Shown: positions 60,370 through 64,000 of the stretch, piece by piece | Numbering within the stretch: position 1 is the stretch's first letter | How the letters are laid out: each line of letters begins with the position of its first letter | Source of the DNA: Vibrio sp. Y2-5 | Lineage (GTDB): Bacteria > Pseudomonadota > Gammaproteobacteria > Enterobacterales > Vibrionaceae | NCBI RefSeq assembly: GCF_014596725.1 | Contig: NZ_JACVEG010000003.1 | Location: 575,884-639,883, forward strand | Direction of reading: 5' to 3' | Length of the DNA: 64,000 bases | Notes under the pieces: generated by a model | What the model saw: the letters and a program-made list of their open reading frames with translations, nothing else | Databases searched by the model: none | Told to the model about the DNA's origin: nothing | Program-made: the position numbers and the translations under genes

Positions 60370-60940
60370 TACGCTTTCTTCCTCAGTCTGAACGAGGAAC
60401 TATTGTCGCTGCTTGCCTTACGGCATGGCAAGTCATAATTGTAATTTACCCTTATGGAAGCTTTATATACGTTTCCTACACCCATCGATTAGCGCTCATG
60501 AAACAGTTTCATAACGACGAATCAAACTTGTGTTTCAGATCTAACACCTCTAAAAAATAACATTCGCATCGTATTCAAAAGTTTGTTAACATCGTTGCCC
60601 CACCGAGTTGCACCATCCTAAAATACCCCAATAATAATCCACTGGTTTTCCCCAAAATTTTAAATCCTGACATTAAATTGACCTTTACTTAGCGGATCGT
60701 AGTCATTAGAAAAAACAGTGGATAACAAGTTTTATTAAATAAAAATCATAACGTTAGGTGAATCATACAATCGATTACATTTAGAGTTTTCACTTAAATC
60801 TAAACACTTCAAATGATTGCTCAAGTTTCATCAACACACTTATCCACAAATTTGGTGGATAAGTAAATCCAGCGTAATACCCATAAGGGGTACAGAAAAG
60901 TAAACTATTTTTTTTGAAAAAAATTCGCTGAAATTTTTAG
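60370..60940. other. long AT-rich intergenic region with DnaA-box-like motifs
   Basis: No gene is supported. It contains GTGGATAAC at 60719-60727 and a perfect inverted repeat (CTTATCCAC and GTGGATAAG, 60840-60864) that includes a consensus DnaA box TTATCCACA. An ORF running to 60560 is unlikely to be real. Confidence 0.4.
60840..60864. repeat. inverted repeat of DnaA-box-like 9-mers
   Basis: CTTATCCAC, 7 bases, GTGGATAAG; the left arm continues to TTATCCACA, the DnaA consensus. Confidence 0.6.
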
Positions 60941-60948
60941 TGTAAAGG

Positions 60949-60977
60949 TTGACACTCCCCGTCCCTCTAAGTAACAT
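60949..60977 (+). promoter_or_regulatory. tRNA-Asn promoter
   Basis: TTGACA at 60949-60954 and TAACAT at 60972-60977 are spaced 17 bp, 20 bp before the tRNA. Confidence 0.8.
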
Positions 60978-60996
60978 CCGCACCGCACTAAGCAAT

Positions 60997-61072
60997 TCCC
61001 CCTTAGTTCAGTCGGTAGAACGGCGGACTGTTAATCCGTATGTCGCAAGTTCAAGTCTTGCAGGGGGAGCCA
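60997..61072 (+). tRNA. tRNA-Asn (GTT)
   Basis: This is a 76-nt cloverleaf. The acceptor stem TCCCCCT pairs with AGGGGGA, the discriminator is G and CCA is encoded. The anticodon arm has CTGTTAA, giving anticodon GTT, and the T arm has GTTCAAGTC. Confidence 0.96.
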
Positions 61073-61083
61073 AATTCAAGAAG

Positions 61084-61110
61084 AAAGACGTCCTAGGACG
61101 TCTTTTTTTG
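61084..61110 (+). terminator. terminator after tRNA-Asn
   Basis: An AAAGACGTCC / GGACGTCTTT stem is followed by a T-run. Confidence 0.9.
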
Positions 61111-61211
61111 TTTTTCAAGAATTAGCATGCATGAAGATATATTTACCTGTAAAAAGCTTATTAATCTCTTTTGCTAAGCAATTGGCTTACTCAAATAGTT
61201 ACGATGCCAAC

Positions 61212-62378
61212 TCAATGATTATCCACGCTTTCAGGTATTAATCCTCCAAGTAGTGCTTTTCGCCACTGCCCTGAGTGAGGGTCGTAAGCACCAAAACCGG
61301 AGCTATACTCCCAATAATTCCAGCTATACCCTCTCTTTTCTGCTTCTCTTGTAATGAATGCAGTCCAAGCTTGCTGATCCTCTGGCGGAGCATATTGGCT
61401 GTATACACCAAACTCACCAATATTTATTTCAAAGCCACGATTTGGAACTGCGTTCCATGACTCTACAACATTTAGGTAATCTAGCAGCACTTTACGCTGG
61501 GATTGTGTAGCCAACCAACGTGTGCCAATCCATGCATTAGCGCCTTCGACCCATGAGGCTCCCTGATGAGTAAATTTAAACGGTTCGTAGAAATGTACAG
61601 TGATGATTGTATTTTTGGGATTTGCCGCCCTTGGAAGTCGAAGATATGGCAGTTTCGCCACTCCGCCCCAATCAGCCGTTCCAATCATGACCTTGCGTTG
61701 CCCAAAAGCATTGTTTTGAGTGCTAGCGTTCTTGTTCCAAACAAGATTGGTTAAATCTACAACTAGGCTATTCCATTCTCTCACACCAACGTCTTCGTGA
61801 GGTTCATTTAGAAACTCAAAAATCAGCTGATCCTCACCGTATTGACTGATGGGGAAACGGCTCGATATTTGGTCCCAAAACTTCAATAACCGATCACGTT
61901 GATAGTTAAAGTCTTTAGCGTCATAAAATAGTTCATTAAAATGATGGGTATTAATAATAACCTTTAAGTTTTCTTGGATAGCTTGATCAACCACTTCTTG
62001 AACCCGTGACATGAAAGCATCATCAATAGTATTGGGATCGCTAGGCAATGTATGAGCGCTCCAGCGAATGGGAATCCTCACACTTGAAAACCCTGATTGA
62101 CTGATATTTTTAAAATCACTCGCCTGAATAGTCAGATTGTTATTCCACTCACCTTCATTGTTGGGAGACTCTAGATAATTTCCCATATTGATACCCCGGC
62201 CAAGCAGAGTAAAATTAAGGCCTTTGCTCGAATTCCAGCCATACATATCTGTGTAATAACTTTTTTCTAGAACCACAGATTGCTCTCTGTTTTCCCTATT
62301 ATTGGAATCCGAACCACATCCGATAATGACGAAGAGACTGACAGAAGCCACACTGATTATCTTTATCCCATAATTCAT
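61212..62378 (-). CDS. GH5 family glycoside hydrolase lipoprotein (endoglucanase-like)
   Basis: The ATG at 62376-62378, after AGGAAAAATT, gives 388 aa with a lipoprotein signal ending IIGC, so the enzyme is probably anchored at the outer membrane. GH5 landmarks are R-G-I-N-M-G-N, V-R-I-P-I-R-W, the acid/base E192 in FLNEPH, the H-x-Y region TVHFYEPF and the nucleophile E322 in NIGEFG. Likely substrates are beta-glucans or mannans, but this cannot be read from sequence alone. It is AT-rich compared with core genes and follows the GH16 gene on the same strand with a 111-bp gap. Confidence 0.9.
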   Translation of the reverse strand: MNYGIKIISVASVSLFVIIGCGSDSNNRENREQSVVLEKSYYTDMYGWNSSKGLNFTLLGRGINMGNYLESPNNEGEWNNNLTIQASDFKNISQSGFSSVRIPIRWSAHTLPSDPNTIDDAFMSRVQEVVDQAIQENLKVIINTHHFNELFYDAKDFNYQRDRLLKFWDQISSRFPISQYGEDQLIFEFLNEPHEDVGVREWNSLVVDLTNLVWNKNASTQNNAFGQRKVMIGTADWGGVAKLPYLRLPRAANPKNTIITVHFYEPFKFTHQGASWVEGANAWIGTRWLATQSQRKVLLDYLNVVESWNAVPNRGFEINIGEFGVYSQYAPPEDQQAWTAFITREAEKRGYSWNYWEYSSGFGAYDPHSGQWRKALLGGLIPESVDNH

Positions 62379-62489
62379 AATTTTTCCTATAAAACTCACT
62401 ACCAAGAAATATAAATTCAAGACTAGAGATAAAATAATCCTTACTTCCATATCGAAGTAAGGATCATTAAAATACAAATCTTTATTTAA

Positions 62490-63188
62490 TTATTCGTACG
62501 GTAAAAATCTAACTTGTCGATATTTAGCATAAACAGGATAGCCATTATAATAACTTGGCGGAAATTGAGGATTGGCACTTATCCAGTTATTAATAAAAAT
62601 TTGCATATAGTCCGATACTTGTTTATTGGCTCTACGAACTTGAACCCATCGATTCTGATAGCGGCTGAATACTTCCCAAGTCACACCATACTGGTCTATC
62701 GTGAATGCATATTTTTCCATGCTCCAAATCGACATACCATACTGCCCTAAGTCAATATCTAAAGGAGACTGTTGGCCGCCAATCCATACGTTAGTGTGCA
62801 GTAAATTAGTTCCTCCCATTAACTCAATATCCACTTCATAATGACTGTAAGTACCCGCTTCTCCTGCATAGGTAAAAAATGAACTTATGGTTCCAGGTAC
62901 TGCACCTGCCTGCATTTCAACTTCATAGCGACCACGTCGGACATATTGATCGGTCCGAATTTCAGAGCAACTCTTACCATAAGATTCTGACTTTGCATGC
63001 ATGATTAATAAGTCAGCTTCGCGCCAAATATTTTGCGCTTTCCATGTACAATCAAACTCACTTCCTCCATTTTTCCAACCATCAGAAACAAGCCAGTTCA
63101 TCCCACTCCAATTAAGAGCATAACTGGAAGAAGCAAATAAAATATTAAGTATCACTGCATAACTACAGCGTCGTAAAATAGTTTTCAT
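62490..63188 (-). CDS. GH16 family secreted glucanase (lichenase/laminarinase-like)
   Basis: The ATG at 63186-63188 gives 232 aa with a signal peptide ending SYA near residue 25. The catalytic pattern E118-x-D120-x-E122 (YEVDIELMG) is the GH16 active site, and FDCTWKAQNIW plus G-R-Y-E-V-E-M-x-A resemble bacterial lichenases. The secreted enzyme would release oligosaccharides for the cell-surface GH5. The frame stays open upstream to 63248, but that part has no signal-peptide character. Confidence 0.88.
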   Translation of the reverse strand: MKTILRRCSYAVILNILFASSSYALNWSGMNWLVSDGWKNGGSEFDCTWKAQNIWREADLLIMHAKSESYGKSCSEIRTDQYVRRGRYEVEMQAGAVPGTISSFFTYAGEAGTYSHYEVDIELMGGTNLLHTNVWIGGQQSPLDIDLGQYGMSIWSMEKYAFTIDQYGVTWEVFSRYQNRWVQVRRANKQVSDYMQIFINNWISANPQFPPSYYNGYPVYAKYRQVRFLPYE

Positions 63189-63630
63189 TGTTAATCTCTT
63201 AGCTAGGATAATATACTCGATGTATAACTTCATAGTTTTCAAGAACAAAGCACAACAGCAAAATACCTTTGTTTTCTCTTTTTCTTCAGGAATAAACTCT
63301 AGAGTTATTTCTTGAAAATTGTCTATACCTAGCTATGAAAACCTCAAATAAGTCATTTATAAAAATTTGAAAAAATAGGTGCTATCACAGTTCCTTCATC
63401 GCCATGAAATAGTTTCTTGGAACTGATTAAATTATTTAACTGACGTACAAAATACACATCTAGGCGAAAATCTATTGCCAAATACACATACACACCACTT
63501 GTAATATTCAGTGACATGTCGTGTTATAAAAATCCAAATTTAAAAAACTAAAAGTACATTCTTACCCTATAGGGGTTCACGGCGAGTACAAAGATTTCTA
63601 TTTGTATTGATAAAATTTCACGAGGTTAAA
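63189..63630. other. divergent promoter region of the glycan-degradation genes
   Basis: This AT-rich 442-bp gap lies between the GH16 gene and the + strand lipoprotein. No operator or RNA element is recognised. Confidence 0.35.
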
Positions 63631-64000
63631 ATGAATAAAAAGCGGCTAAGTGTCGTTGCTATTGTTAGTTGTGGTTTTATTGGACTTAGTGGCTGTGCGG
63701 TTGAGCAAGCTACAGCAAATAATGCCAGCGTGGGTCAAGAAGAGCTCATCACTAATGGCAACTTTTCACAAGGTACTGACGGTTGGTGGGCTGCAGGAGC
63801 AGATTTGCAGGCTACCGATGAAATGGGCTGTATAACATTTACCAAAAGGGGCAGTAATCCTTGGGATGTTATCCTTGGGCAATCAGGTCTCGCTTTGAAA
63901 AAAGGCGAAAACTATCATCTGGAATTTAGTGCTCTAGCGAAACAGTCTATAAATGTAAAAGCTCTCGTACAACATAATGGTGCTCCTTACACTAACCATT
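63631..64000 (+). CDS. lipoprotein with N-terminal carbohydrate-binding module (partial)
   Basis: The gene runs off the right edge. The ATG at 63631, after CGAGG, starts MNKKRLSVVAIVSCGFIGLS with lipobox LSGC, so it is lipidated. After the linker, the segment from E-L-I-T-N-G-N-F to N-Y-H-L-E-F-S-A-L-A resembles a CBM4/9-type module (ITNGNFSQGTDGWWAAG). A catalytic glycoside hydrolase domain is likely beyond the window. It is divergent from the GH16 and GH5 genes and probably belongs to the same system. Confidence 0.75.
   Translation, partial: MNKKRLSVVAIVSCGFIGLSGCAVEQATANNASVGQEELITNGNFSQGTDGWWAAGADLQATDEMGCITFTKRGSNPWDVILGQSGLALKKGENYHLEFSALAKQSINVKALVQHNGAPYTNH

Noticed and set aside
60370..60480. 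LexA (SOS) box upstream of uvrB
   Set aside because: No CTG-N10-CAG match with a TA-rich centre was found, although uvrB is SOS-controlled in E. coli.
60330..60560. 76-codon open frame upstream of uvrB
   Set aside because: It overlaps the uvrB start and has no ribosome site or similarity.
60840..60864. Replication origin
   Set aside because: Only one consensus DnaA box and one or two near matches; no dnaA, gidA or 13-mer unwinding repeats nearby.

Overview
The window looks like the large chromosome of a Vibrio species. The evidence is the gene order luxU-luxO-Qrr sRNA-uvrB, the order fadH-sppA-ansA-yeaC-msrB-gapA-yeaD, two tandem fadL genes beside fadIJ, and close protein similarity to known Vibrio and E. 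coli families recognised by eye. No database search was run.

Layout. 1-14055 is housekeeping: the 5' end of a YoaA-type helicase, purU, fadH, sppA, ansA, yeaC, a DUF2989-type lipoprotein, msrB, gapA, yeaD, a chemoreceptor and rlmA. 14056-15657 is poorly coding and holds a small Vibrio-type orphan gene, a cluster of nested palindromes and two weak minus-strand ORFs. 15597-23396 is a type VI secretion (T6SS) auxiliary module of the V. cholerae VasX type: a sigma-54-like promoter, a broken hcp, vgrG, a DUF4123 adaptor (vasW-like), a 1155-aa VasX-like pore-forming effector and a membrane protein that is the likely immunity partner. 23552-36402 is again core: ycgN, a YkgJ-type protein, aqpZ, recR-ybaB-dnaX-apt, ybaN, rssB, a LysR regulator, ydjA and fadJ-fadI. 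36403-41410 holds a candidate minus-strand sRNA, an ECF sigma / DUF3379 pair and two FadL porins. 41472-51336 holds a low-molecular-weight phosphatase, cobO, asmA, udk, mrp, a palindromic repeat element, metG, an unknown membrane-anchored protein and udp. 51601-60369 holds a CBS protein, moaABCDE with a probable Moco riboswitch, a YvcK/YbhK protein, luxU, luxO, Qrr and uvrB. The window ends with tRNA-Asn and an AT-rich polysaccharide-degradation group (GH5 lipoprotein, GH16 glucanase, start of a CBM-bearing lipoprotein).

How the genes connect. The fatty-acid genes (fadH, fadIJ, two fadL) form a dispersed regulon: fadH and fadIJ share an identical 15-bp PsrA-like site and fadIJ also has a FadR-like palindrome. 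LuxU and LuxO relay quorum-sensing phosphate to the Qrr sRNA, whose sigma-54 promoter and two LuxO boxes lie in the short luxO-Qrr gap. The T6SS module probably depends on the same sigma factor through its own activator. dnaX carries an A AAA AAG slippery heptamer in the right phase, followed by a stop in the -1 frame, so it should make both tau and a shorter gamma subunit.

The least ordinary parts are the hcp relic in an otherwise intact T6SS toxin module, the palindrome cluster at 15491-15548, the orphan terminator implying an undescribed sRNA at about 36611-36800, the palindromic element at 46951-47216, and a ybaN homologue whose conserved start codon position reads ATC.
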